Shown piece by piece: positions 20,942 through 32,007 of a DNA stretch of 64,000 bases. Both the position numbers and the translations under genes were made by a program. Below the pieces are notes generated by a model, which was given only the letters and a program-made list of their open reading frames with translations, was not told the origin of the DNA and searched no databases. Origin of the DNA: Homarus americanus. Its lineage: Eukaryota > Arthropoda > Malacostraca > Decapoda > Nephropidae. The number at the start of each line of letters is the position of its first letter. Within the stretch, counting starts at the first letter, position 1. Where the stretch lies: contig NW_024748870.1 of the NCBI RefSeq assembly GCF_018991925.1, positions 5,930,193-5,994,192 on the forward strand, given 5' to 3'.

Positions 20942-21325
20942 GCCAGGAGAATCCCAAAGGAGCCTCCAAAACCCCAAAGAAGCCCCCAAAGCCCCAAAGA
21001 AGCCCCAAGAACCCCAGAGGAGCCCAAGAACCAGAAATGAGCCCCAAGAACCCCAAAGGAACTCCAAGAACCACAAACGAGCCTCAAGAACCCCAAAGGA
21101 GCCCTCAAACCCCAAAGGAACCCCAAAACCCCAAAGGAGCCCAAGAACCCCAAAGAAGCCCCCAAAACCCCAAAGGAGCCCCAAAAACCCCAAAGAAGCC
21201 CCCAAAACCCCACAGGAATCCCACAGAAGCCCCAAGAATCCCAAAGGAGCCCCAAGAACCCAACAGGGACCCTATGAACCCTACAGGAATCCCACATGAG
21301 CCACAGAAATTCTACAGGAAACTCG
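20942..21325. repeat. ~20-bp minisatellite (CCCCAAAGGAGCCCCAAGAA type)
   Basis: About nineteen diverged units. Long frames stay open on both strands (Gly/Leu/Phe/Trp-rich on minus, Pro/Lys/Glu-rich on plus) only because the unit lacks stops. Confidence 0.92.
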
Positions 21326-21599
21326 TATCAAGTTACCACCAATAATAGACCTGAACACGAGAGGCGGAGACGAGTGGGTCCAGCAAACTTGAAGAGAAAA
21401 AACAAACAAATAGACAAATAAACAAATACAAAAATAAGTAAATAAACATCGGGGAATTGAACATAAGTTTATGGGTTTTTTTTTAAATGTTTAATTAATT
21501 TTGATATTTTAACTTAGGAGGGAAAAGGTAAGACGGATTCTTAACACATCGTAAGAGTTAAGGAATCGTTTCTGCGAGTTAAGATTGAGTTAAGGTTAT
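21326..21599. other. Unclassified sequence
   Basis: It includes an AAATA-rich run at 21395-21445. Confidence 0.4.
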
Positions 21600-21880
21600 G
21601 TTTATCCGTGTATAGGTGTATATTGTATGTGTAGTGTGTATGAATATGTATATAATGTATGAAATGTGTAAGTATACAAGTGAGTAAGTGAACACAGATT
21701 TGCATAAGGGGATATGATAGTGTATGAGTGTATGTAGTATACGATGTATGATCTGTGTATGAAATAAAAAATGTATAATCAGTGAATGAAGTAGTGTACC
21801 CTGTGTATGAGGCATGGCAAGTGTATGACGTATGATCAGTGTATGATGTATAAGTGTATGATGTATGCTAAGTGTATGGA
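21600..21880. repeat. Degenerate GTGTATGA repeat
   Basis: Repeated GTGTATGA(TGTAT) words over about 280 bases. Confidence 0.7.
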
Positions 21881-22017
21881 GATAAATCAGTCTCACTCAG
21901 CTGAGGAAGGAGACAAGAGGCTCCCACATGCTACCTCCTCCATCATCGTCGCCGTCAGGAGAATAAGTAGACGCAGGTGGAAGCTGACACACGACCCGAG
22001 GTTTTGACACTAACACC

Positions 22018-22345
22018 CTTGGTTAGATTAGGTTAGGATAGGTGTAGGTTAGGTTAGGTTAAGGATGGGTCTTGGTAGGTTAGGTCAGATTAGGTTGTGG
22101 ATGGGTTTTCGTTAGGTTAGGTTTGGTTAGGTTGTGGATGGGTCTAGGTTAAGCTAGGTTAGGTTAGGGGAGGTTGAGGATTGGTCTTGGTTAGGACAGG
22201 TTGTGGATGTGATATGGGTTAGTTAGGATAGGTTAGGGGAGGATCAGGTTTAGGGTAGGTTAGGGTAAGGGTAAGGTAAAGGGTAGGTCAGATTAAGCAA
22301 TTGTTTGGGATACAGTAGGTTAGATTAACTGGTTAATTTTGGTGT
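22018..22345. repeat. Interstitial TTAGG-like array
   Basis: Repeats of GGTTA (same strand as TTAGG) with frequent point changes. Confidence 0.85.
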
Positions 22346-22395
22346 AGGTTAGATTAAATATTTTGAGTCTAGATTACATTAGGTAAGCGTACGTT

Positions 22396-22434
22396 CCGGA
22401 TTCGGGTTTGGTTTTAGTTCAGGACCGAATCCGG
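22396..22434. other. Perfect 10-bp inverted repeat
   Basis: CCGGATTCGG at 22396-22405 and CCGAATCCGG at 22425-22434 with a 19-base loop. Function unknown. Confidence 0.5.
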
Positions 22435-22854
22435 GTTCCAAATACAGAGTTCTTGAATCCCCTTGTACCTCAGGCCACCTCCTCCATGATGCATTTCTCA
22501 GTACTTACGACCAAACTCTGAAAAAGTTCTGGATGGATAAATCACTGGTGAGGGACGATCCTGTTGTGTTATTGGTCAGCCTAGCGGATTACACCGAGAG
22601 AGAGAGAGAGTAATCTAGACTAATAAGGGTGGTTCTATATATAGCGCCTGTCTCTCAGTCTCTCCTCATCTTTACCCTATAAAAAAAATTCCTTTCCCAG
22701 AAAAAGTCTCCTGTCCTCCTTCATGTCTCTCTCATTTTCCTATCTCCTCTTTATTCTCTTCTTCTTCTCATACCCTTCATTTATCAATCTCTCGTTTCCT
22801 ATATCATCCTCTTCTTCTCCACCTTTATCTTTCTCCTCCTCTCTTTTCCTTCCC

Positions 22855-22871
22855 CTCTCTCTCTCTATCTT

Positions 22872-22927
<56 letters not shown>
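22855..22927. repeat. (CTAT)n microsatellite
   Basis: About 15 tetranucleotide repeats after a CT-rich stretch. Confidence 0.95.
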
Positions 22928-22930
<3 letters not shown>

Positions 22931-23104
22931 ATGTTTATTCATATACAAATATTCATATTTTTGCTCACGTTGCTTCGAGTTGGTTTCACTAAATTAATCA
23001 TGGTATTTGGTATACAGCGCTGGTTGTTGTCCTGAGGGAATCTCGCTCAGATTACTACTGAAGGCTAGAATAAATGTGTGGTGTAGTTTGCCTTGTTATT
23101 TGTG

Positions 23105-23232
23105 GTGTTTGGTTAGGTTGAGAGTAGTTGGATTGGGTTGGTTTGGTTGGGTTGGGTTGGGTGTGGTTGGGTTGGGTTGGGTTGGGTTGGGTTGGATTGG
23201 GTTGGGTTGGGTTGGGTTGGGTTTGGTTAGGG
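23105..23232. repeat. (GGTTG)n array
   Basis: About 20 copies of GGTTG/GGGTT, a pentamer one base away from the telomere-like GGTTA. Confidence 0.93.
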
Positions 23233-24384
23233 TGATGTTATTGTTGTTGTTGATGGCTTTATTAGTCTTGCTGTTGATGATGTTGTTATTGATGATGATG
23301 TTATTATTGTTGTTGGTGGTAATATAAGTGCTTCAGCTCCCAGGGTTATTACGCGCTGAGCACAAGTTTCGGTGTCTTATCGTCAACAACTTCTGCAGGC
23401 AAGAAGACTTCGGGAAATCCACGTATTATATATGAGTAATTTAAAGATAATCTACAATTTTACTAACCGGCTCCTTCATGCGGGTGGGACAACAAATACT
23501 TACTATGAAAACCAAATTAGCATTTACAAAATATATTATATGTTAGCCCCAGTTTATCGACTTGATCAACACTCGTATGTTCTTCCTATAGAGGGCGTCA
23601 CTACTGGCACAATGTAGGCGATGATTCATATCCTACTGTAGCATTCTGTGTTACTGAAGGCGAAAGAAAATGTCAGACGCTGTTTACTGCCAGTGCTGAC
23701 GCTGTTATTGACGCTACATTCATTACGCTATCAACAACATCTGAGCCCCAGGCACCTCTCCTTTACCCTTACGTCCAGGGGTCCAATTAAGGCTGTCAGG
23801 CGCACGACCTTCACATTCTTGGTCTGCTATACATCTTATAATGTACACCACAACCTCACACCCACGACGTCCTCACAGCGACGACAACCCCGATCCTCCC
23901 TCAACAACACAGTACAGTCCTCACATCCTGTCTGGTCCCCGACTTTAACAGCACAGACCAACACCCGCCTGTCTCCTCTCCCAAGTTCTTGAAATACGCT
24001 ACGAAACTCACGAGAAGAAAGAAAAAAACGCTCTTACCCAACAATTACTCTCAGAACCCTCCAGTGAAGATACAGGACTCTTTGATTACGTCACATGTTA
24101 CTGGGGGTGACACATGACCTTGGAGAGCCATCGTAACCTTGAGTATATCTTCCCCGCTGGCCAGGGACACATCTCCGTCAAAAGGACCACTGGACGCCTT
24201 AACAATACCCCACATATGTTTATGTCTGAAGGGGTTCGTGTTCGTCGCCTCTCGTCGTCAGGGTGAAGTATCTTATAGAGCCTCTGTTTCTTCCCTTTAA
24301 GACGCCATCACCCTATAGGAAATCTTCTCGCATGTAAATTATATTATCTGGACACTTACCATGGAGTGTTATGGAGGTCCAGCG
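23233..24384. other. No recognisable gene
   Basis: It starts with GTT/GAT triplets (to 23320), then unclassified sequence. Open frames at 23372-23617 and 23648-23992 show no domain. Confidence 0.4.
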
Positions 24385-24441
<57 letters not shown>

Positions 24442-24579
24442 CGTGAGATAATTCATGGCTCTATCCCTCATCTTTCCCATCTGCCTGGCCCTCCTCCATC
24501 ACCCTTCTTCCCTTACCCATTCCAACCACCTCCCATCCTCTATATCTACCCACAACTTAACCCAACATTCATTCCCACT

Positions 24580-24628
<49 letters not shown>

Positions 24629-24640
24629 CTCTCGCTCTTT
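24385..24640. repeat. Two (CT)n microsatellites
   Basis: CT runs at 24388-24438 and 24581-24630 with a pyrimidine-rich spacer. Confidence 0.93.
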
Positions 24641-26349
24641 CTCACTGTCTCTTTCTTCCCAGACCGCCTAAGAATAACCAAAAATAGACGGTATATTACT
24701 TAAGAGACTTTGTTCTATTATCGTCATTGTCGTGGTCGTTGTTGTTGTTAGACCAGAGACACGGGATGATGATGGGGGGAGGGGGGGGGTAAGTAGGCAT
24801 TATGTCTAAGGGGAATACTACTCACGTTTCACTAATACCCCCGATGAGAGAGAGAGAGAGAGAGGCTGCCTTTACCTGACATACAATAATAACGAAAACA
24901 TAAGTAAAATATTAATCATTCCGTCAAACACCATCCGTTCAGCACTGCCTCTGTGTACACCTGTTGTATTGGTAATATTTTACGATAAAGTTCAGCTGCT
25001 TGCTTGTCCAGGTCGTAAACGTAATCCCAATTCTTTTTGGTGATATTGTCCTATAGTGTGTGTGTAGGTAATAGGTAGTAAAGTAGGCAGCTATCAAACA
25101 GGGAGGTACTACCGCCTGGGAATATATTGGAAGCATAATGCGCTGCCTAATGCTAGACCCTGCAGCCATGTGACATCACAAAAATTGTGACCAGGTCCCA
25201 GGTTTCTCATCTGACTTTCTGCCTCACTTACACACAATTGCAGGGTCTCAATTGTTTCTCTTACTATGACAACACAACGTATATATCATTTCTCACTCTT
25301 AGTTTTTTTTTCCATTTCTATACTTTTTTTTTTCCTTAATTATTTTTTTCGCCTCCAAGCCCCGATGTGGGCCATCAACCTGAGCATGGGTTGGCTATTT
25401 CCCGTAAAAACAATGATCCATTGTTTGCGTGTCCAGATGGTTGAGCGTATGTCCAATTGCATGTGCCTACGTCGCCTTATAATATGTATACATTTCCAGT
25501 TACCATTCATCAATAGGCCTACTCTGACATCTTCAGGACCAAACATTAGGCTATAATATGTCCTACTTAATGTAAACACCAATATTCACTTCAATATTTT
25601 ACCTTCCTCAGACGTAAAAAACAAAAAAAAAAAACACTCGCGGTCGAGACATCAAATTTACATAAAATTCAAATTATCTCCGACCGATAAAAAGAGAAGA
25701 AAAAATGTTCCCAGGAAAGAATTTCTACTGGGGAAGGAATTCTGATCAGTTTAGTAGAGATAAGAAAAGTAAAATTGACGAGGATATTCGCTAGGTTCGT
25801 CCGTGTCACCCAAGTTACGTAAGGGCTATAACTTTTCTATAGCTTCCCCTTTGAAATGAAAAAAGAAAATGGATGTGATTCACGCTTTTTTTTCTTCATA
25901 TTAATAATTAAGCTTCAATACGAACTACTGTTACTCTATATATTATATTACTATATTATGTATTATTCTGTTTATGAAAATAGATTATCTTCACATTTTC
26001 TCTAGACTTTAACGATAAACTTTAAGGCTATCTTACTGTCTCGCTCTATTTGCTACGGTAAAGGAGATAATTTGCAACGCTGGTCTCTATTTACATTATT
26101 GTACCTCTATTGACTGTGATTACTCCATTTAATGTGTACTTGCTCTAGTTACTCTATTTGGGTTCTAATTATCGTCTCTTTACCACCAAATTAACCATAA
26201 TGAGGGTTAATGTACCTTTGTAACACAGGTTATATGGGACAGTAGTTTGACACACCGCAGAGAACACTCTCGCTCCCTCAATACTCCTTCTATTGATTAA
26301 CCTAATGGTCGGTGACGTCAGCGGTTGAGTCTGTCTGCTGTATTGGTTT
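24641..26349. other. No recognisable gene
   Basis: It contains a GTT/GTC run near 24725-24750, poly-G at 24775-24790 and a (GA)n run at 24845-24865. Frames around 25266-25582 overlap on both strands without a recognisable domain. Confidence 0.4.
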
Positions 26350-26353
26350 GTGT

Positions 26354-26401
<48 letters not shown>

Positions 26402-26506
26402 TTGTACACACACACCTATCAACACACTCGCATACACATACAAGTAGACGAGGGTGAAAAGGTGTGTTTACTGGTCCTGACATGTTGGAGTGAGGGAGGA
26501 TTAGTG

Positions 26507-26571
<65 letters not shown>

Positions 26572-26603
26572 TGAATAAATAGTACAAAGACAGACAAACA
26601 GAC

Positions 26604-26639
<36 letters not shown>

Positions 26640-26640
26640 A
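26350..26640. repeat. (GT)n, (GA)n and (GATA)n microsatellites
   Basis: GT at 26351-26399, GA at 26512-26570 and GATA at 26604-26637. Confidence 0.95.
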
Positions 26641-26739
26641 GGGTGTCAGACCATCATCCCACATCTGATAGAATCGGATATTAAAAAAAAATGACATCGT
26701 TTTTTTAAATCATAAAAAAATGTGATGTAAAATTCATTC

Positions 26740-27312
26740 TCTATCTTTCCCTCTCTCTTTCTCTCTCTCCAAATTTCCCTCTCTCTTTCTCTTCCTCTCT
26801 TTCTCTCTCTTCCTTTCTTTATCTCTCTATCTTTCCCACTCTCTTTCTCTTCCTCTCTTTATCTCTCAATCTTTCCCTCTCTTTTTCTCTTCCTCTCTTT
26901 CTCTCTCTCCATATTTCCCTTTCTCTTTCTTTCCTCTCTTTCTCTCTCTCTATCATCCCTCTCTCTTTCTCTTCCTCTCTTTCTCTACCTCTGTATTTCC
27001 CTCTCTCTCTCTTTCTCTCTTTCTCTCTCTATCATCCCTCTCTCTTTCTCTTCCTCTCTTTCTCTACCTCTATATTTCCCTCTCTCTTTCTCTTTCTCTC
27101 TTTCTCTCTCTATATATCTTTCCCACTCTCTTTCTCTTCCTCTCTTTCTCTCTCTCTCTCTATATTTCCCTCTCTCTTTCTCTTTCTCTCTTTCTCTCTC
27201 TATATATCTTTCCCACTCTCTTTCTCTTCCTCTCTTTCTCTTCCTCTCTTTCTTTCTCCCTATATTTCCCTCTCTCTTTCTCTTCCTCTCTTTCTCGCCT
27301 TCTCTCTCTCTA
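26740..27312. repeat. CT-rich tract with ~45-60-bp higher-order repeat
   Basis: Repeated blocks of CTCTCTTTCTCTTCCTCTCT with TATATTTCCC or ATCATCCC spacers. Nearly pure pyrimidine over more than 550 bases. A minus-strand Arg/Glu-rich frame here is an artefact. Confidence 0.92.
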
Positions 27313-27479
27313 GAAGAAAAGAGGAAAGTAAAATAAGAAATAGAAGGAGGAAGGGAGGAAAAGAGAGGAAAGGAGGGGAAATAAAAAAAGCAAAAAGGGA
27401 ATGAAGGAAGAGGAAGGAAAATCATAAAGGAGGAAGAAAGGGAGAGAGGGAGAGAATAGAGGAGAGAAGAAGAAGCCCT

Positions 27480-27679
27480 CCAATACCACACTCTACCCTC
27501 CAATACCACACTCTACCCTCCAATAACACACTCTACCTTCCAATAACACACTCTACCTTCCAATAACGCACTCTACCTTCCAATACCACACTCTACCCTC
27601 CAATAACGCACTCTACCTTCCAATACCACACTCTACCCTCCAATAACGCACTCTACCTTCCTATAACGCACTCTACCCT
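27480..27679. repeat. 20-bp minisatellite, 10 units
   Basis: The unit is CCAATAACACACTCTACCTT or close variants, in exact 20-base register. Confidence 0.95.
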
Positions 27680-27974
27680 TGACTCTGGAGACACTCCCCT
27701 GGATATAATCCATTTTTGTTACTTTCACAGGACCCGACAGAGGCCTGATGGTGTTAAGTTCAATGTGGGGGAGAGGGATCAGTGTGGGGGTGATGGAGAG
27801 GGAGAGGAGAGGAGTTGAAGTGGGATGGGCGTCAGTGTTGGAGTGATGCAGAGGTTTAGAGAGAAGGTAGAAGGGGACATTGGTTGTGAGGAGGTGAGGA
27901 GAGAGTAAGAGAGAGAAGAGAGAGAATAGGGAGAAGAATAAGGTAAAATAGGGGAGGATAAGAGAGAGAGTAGG

Positions 27975-27978
27975 GAAG

Positions 27979-28020
<42 letters not shown>

Positions 28021-28251
28021 GTAGGTGAACCCCCATCCGAGTACCGTAGACGTAACCGTAACTCAGTACTGTTGACTGTGTGCGTTCATCTGGCAACATC
28101 CTCCTTAATCCTCTTAGTTGATGGCGGTTCCTCTGGTCGAGTAAATCTCCCCTACCAACTCACCTTTCTTTTACACTGAAAGGGAGAGTGACGACTTTCT
28201 TGTTATTTTATAATTGTTGAAGTATTAGTGGCTGCTGCTACTACTGGTGAC

Positions 28252-28321
<70 letters not shown>
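27975..28321. repeat. (GA)n and (GT)n microsatellites
   Basis: GA at 27978-28018 and GT at 28252-28321, with unclassified sequence between. Confidence 0.93.
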
Positions 28322-28322
<1 letters not shown>

Positions 28323-28758
28323 AGAGAGGACAGAAACAAGACAGACTTTTCACGGAATCAAATCAAATAATGCTCATGAATAACCCGAGACTCTAGTTCC
28401 ACGCGCCTACCTGACAGTATTGACGCTGAAGTAGTGTGGCTCTCTGCCCTTGTCCTTAATACTTCTGTTCCTCCTTATGGTACTGGATAAGCTACTATGT
28501 CTCCCGGTTACTGTGTGGTTGTCGACAGCTGAACTCTGAGGCTGTTTACCTTCTCGCGTGTTGCCAGTCACCCACCACATAACCATCTTTAAGTAGCAAG
28601 TCTTCCACCATCTAATTTCATTTCTTAGATAACTCCTCTGCTTTTTATGTTTCCCGGTGATATCTGTCTGTGAGTGAAGCCTTACTTATGAAAGAGTCTG
28701 TTTAAATCCTTTTGAAATATTCTGAAAAATTCCGAACATTTCCCAGGCGAGATAAATA
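28322..28758. other. No recognisable gene
   Basis: Unclassified sequence. Confidence 0.4.
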
Positions 28759-28836
28759 CAGGGTGTCCATAAATGATTACCCTGATTAAAACACGAGAGC
28801 ATACTGCTTTTAGGGTAATCATTTATGGACACACTG
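28759..28836. mobile_element. 78-bp MITE with 25-bp terminal inverted repeats
   Basis: The left end reads CAGGGTGTCCATAAATGATT then ACCCT. The complement of the right end reads CAGTGTGTCCATAAATGATT then ACCCT. That is one mismatch in 25, with 28 bases between. TA flanks both sides (28757-28758 and 28837-28838). The ends and TA target site fit Tc1/mariner (IS630) elements. It has no coding capacity. Confidence 0.82.
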
Positions 28837-29119
28837 TACTTATTTACGTGGAATTGTTCTTGAAAGAAAAATTCCACGGAAACTGAAGGTGTTTGTCTAC
28901 TCAGAAAGTTTACAGACATGATACACACATGATACAGACATGATACAGACATGAGACAGGCATGATACAGTAACTTGGAGTAATTACACCACTAAGAGCC
29001 TCACCTTCCTGGCTACTGAGACAACACACCTGGACGGTAACGTGTGCTGCGTAGCCTTATGCACGTTGGAGGGGGTGGCTAGGAGTCTGGTTTGAGCATG
29101 TCAAGCATTAACAACCTCT

Positions 29120-29165
29120 CTGTCTGCCTCTCTGTCTGCCTGTCTGTCTGTCTGTCTCTCTGTCA
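29120..29165. repeat. (CTGT)n microsatellite
   Basis: CTGT/CTGC tetramers with some interruptions. Confidence 0.85.
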
Positions 29166-29285
29166 CTGCGGTTCTCTTACACCTGATCCATTTATATTTT
29201 CTGAGTTCACCCTGATTGGCGGGTCCACAACTCCCCTCAAGCCCCTCCGTGTCTCCTTATGTCGTACACCCTGTTTGTTTCCCTG

Positions 29286-29319
<34 letters not shown>

Positions 29320-29437
29320 TGTATGTATGTATGTATGTATGTATGTATGTATGTATGTATGTATGTATTTATGTATGTATTTATGTATGTATGTCTGTAT
29401 ATATGTATGTACTGTATGTATGTATTTATGTATGTAT
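29286..29437. repeat. (GTAT)n microsatellite
   Basis: About 36 tetramers. Confidence 0.95.
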
Positions 29438-29476
<39 letters not shown>

Positions 29477-29655
29477 TAAACGTTTTCAAGATCAAAGTGC
29501 AAGAATGGACACTGTTGGGACCTTGGAAATATGTAGCTTCAAGGTCAGATACGGTAGGGGTGCCAGGAGGTGCCAGGCACTGTATGGACGATCCATCACC
29601 AGGTAGGTGATGGCACTCTGAAGTGGATGTTATCACCAGGTGGCCCGCCAGTCAT
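29438..29655 (-). mobile_element. Interspersed repeat with (ATT)n tail
   Basis: On the minus strand an unclassified body (about 29650-29477) ends in a (TTA)n run (29476-29438), the arrangement of a poly-triplet-tailed retroelement. The body shares ordered words with 1190-1430. Confidence 0.4.
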
Positions 29656-29777
29656 CACTCTCACACTTACACACTCTCACACTTGCACACTCTCACACCG
29701 CCCACACTTACACACTCTCACACTTACACACTCTCACACCCCTCACAGTAACATTCACACTCTCACACCGCCCACAC

Positions 29778-29829
<52 letters not shown>

Positions 29830-29930
29830 CTACACACACTCACACTTACACACACACTCTCACACCGCCCACACTTACACACACACTCTCACACTAACAT
29901 TCACACTCACACCTTTCATACTTACACTCA
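29656..29930. repeat. CACACTCTCACACTTACA minisatellite with (CA)n core
   Basis: Repeated ACACTCTCACACTTACACAC units surround a pure (CA)n at 29779-29823. Confidence 0.92.
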
Positions 29931-30909
29931 CATCATCACTAACACCATTGCACCCGAAAATGTTTTCTGTTATTATAGATGACGGCTGTGTTACGTAAGG
30001 TATAATTACTGTTATAGGATTTTCCTTAATCGACCTTAATCTATAACACTATCAGCAACCTTTATTGGGTCTTAGTTATCGGGACAAAATAAATAATCGA
30101 GACACGAGGGCATTAACTGATGACTCCCTGCGTCTTTTGTTTACACACGTGACGTCACATCCGGACAGTGTGACGTCATTGGTTAATGGATACCTCCTTG
30201 AGAGACTGTGATTCATCTCTCTACTTCCTTAGCGGTCAACCAATCAGTAATTTATGTGTCTGTGTGTCGTAACCCGAGCACACCAGATGGTTCTTTCTGT
30301 GTGTGTGTGTCTGTATACGTGTTCATGTGTGTGTTTATCTGTATGTATGTATGTGTGAGACATAACCCGAGCCCTCGATAGTGTCTGTGTCTGAATATCG
30401 GTGTGTGTGTCTGTATGTCTGACATCTGTCTGTGTCATAATCTGAGAACATCAAGCACCAGGGAGGACCATTAGGGGTTGGCAGATGGTATGACGTGACA
30501 CCCTGAGGTTTCCAGAGCTTCGTATCACAGGATCATTGTTGTCCCCTTCTCTGCCTTCCCTCCTCCGTCTTCTTCCGTCTCTTTTACTTCTCTCCCTACT
30601 AACTCCCTCTCTTCCGTCTCTTCCACCACCCTCCTTTCTCCCTAGTACCCCTCCTCTCCCATCGTACTCCCCCTTTCCTCCCTACCACCCCCCTCTTATC
30701 CTACTCCCCCCTCTCCCTACTCCTCATCTACCCCCTATTCCCCTCTCCTCCCTCTCCCACTCTCCACCTACTCCACCTACTCCCCATTATTAACTCACTC
30801 TTATCACTATAACAGCTGTGTCTTACCAGTTTGTTTCCCTTCCACGACAAAGGCTAAGACTCCCAGCTTGTGTATCCGTGCTGCTCCACACAACCCAACG
30901 TCTCTCTGT
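29931..30909. other. No recognisable gene
   Basis: It holds GTGT-rich sequence at 30255-30430 and a C/T-rich tract at 30540-30790. Confidence 0.4.
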
Positions 30910-31571
30910 TGTTACGACCGTGTCGTATTTTTCTATTTTTTTTTTATATAACATGCTTCCATGTTCCATATTATTCCTGTAATGATGTGTTGTATTTACT
31001 ATTATATAATCTAGTCACCTTAACCCTGTGCTGTTAAGGTTTTAACTGTCATTATTTGTTCAAACCCATTTTGTATTGTAACCAGTATTCTTTGTTCTCT
31101 AACGACCATCTGCATCGTTAAACGACCCACCGGCGGGTCGCGTGGCTGGAGCCGACCTTATATATAGGACCCACCAACTGACGGAGTTAGTTCAGCCCTC
31201 ATGTCATACAGTTCACATCCCTTGAGTGACACTCATCACCTGTTACTTATACTTAATTTATTTGTGTTGTTCCTGTCGCCACCAATGTGGTATATCTATG
31301 TGAGTACCTATTTATGTCTCTATTTGTGTCCATCAGTATTTGCTTAGTTACATTTAAGTAATTCAGTGTTGTTTCACGTTAGTTAATTTCAGTGTTAGTT
31401 TTTCTATGTTTATGCAGTGTTAACGTAATCCAATGCTTTATTTTTATTCTTTTGATGTTTCGATGTTTAGTATCATTTGTGTCTTAAAAGTTTCGATGGT
31501 GAATCAATTTGTTGTGACAGCCTACGAGGCTAGAACCTGGATATTGAAGTAAATTAAGAGACGGCGTAACA
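30910..31571 (+). mobile_element. Solo LTR, family A, copy 2 (TGTTACG...CGTAACA, 4-bp TSD)
   Basis: It starts TGTTACGACCG and ends GACGGCGTAACA; the terminal 7 bases form a perfect inverted repeat with TG..CA ends. Direct CTGT flanks at 30906-30909 and 31572-31575 form a 4-bp target duplication. It matches copy 1 at 3493-4253 along its length, with an internal deletion of about 100 bases near 31531. The TATA-like TTATATATAGG is kept (near 31158-31168). There is no internal retroelement sequence, so it is a solo LTR, of Ty3/gypsy or BEL type by the target-site length. Confidence 0.83.
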
Positions 31572-31825
31572 CTGTGTATCTGTCTGTGTATATGTGTATC
31601 TCTGTGTGTATATATGTACCTGTGTGTGTATATGTGTATCTGTGTATATGTATGGTATATTTGTATTTGCGTGTGTATATGTGTGTATCTGTGTGTTTTT
31701 GTGTATTTGTGTGTGTATATTGTATTTGCGTGTGTAACTGTGTTTTTATGTGTGTATATGTGTATCTGCATGTATATCTGTGTGTGTATATGTAGAGAGT
31801 GAGACTATATGTGTGTGTGTGTAAT
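31572..31825. repeat. GT/GTAT-rich simple repeat
   Basis: Degenerate GTGTATCTGTGTGTATATG words over about 250 bases. Confidence 0.85.
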
Positions 31826-32007
31826 AATAATAATAATAATAATAAACGGTTTATTAATAGAGTTGCAGCCGGTGGCCTGAAATATACAGACTTACATTTG
31901 ATTTAGACATAATGATATAATATGCACTGAATACATTTACAGGGCTGTACAGTACATATAAATCAGGAGTTGTTTATTATTTTAACAATAGATGGGATGG
32001 TGCTGTT
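31826..32007 (-). pseudogene. LINE family L-ATT, copy 3: 3' end
   Basis: The minus strand reads the last codons (TIPSIVKIINNS, stop), then the 3' untranslated part with TATTTCAGGCCACCGGCTGC, AATAAACCG-like sequence and an (ATT)n tail at 31848-31826. It is the continuation of 33451-33718, separated by the LTR-like insertion 32008-33450. Confidence 0.82.

Noticed and set aside
20644..21297. 217-codon minus-strand frame rich in Gly, Leu, Phe and Trp
   Set aside because: It is the translation of a ~20-bp minisatellite plus a (GT)n tract; frames on the opposite strand are open too.
26985..27509. 174-codon Arg/Glu-rich minus-strand frame
   Set aside because: Produced by the CT-rich tract; no domain and no sequence complexity.
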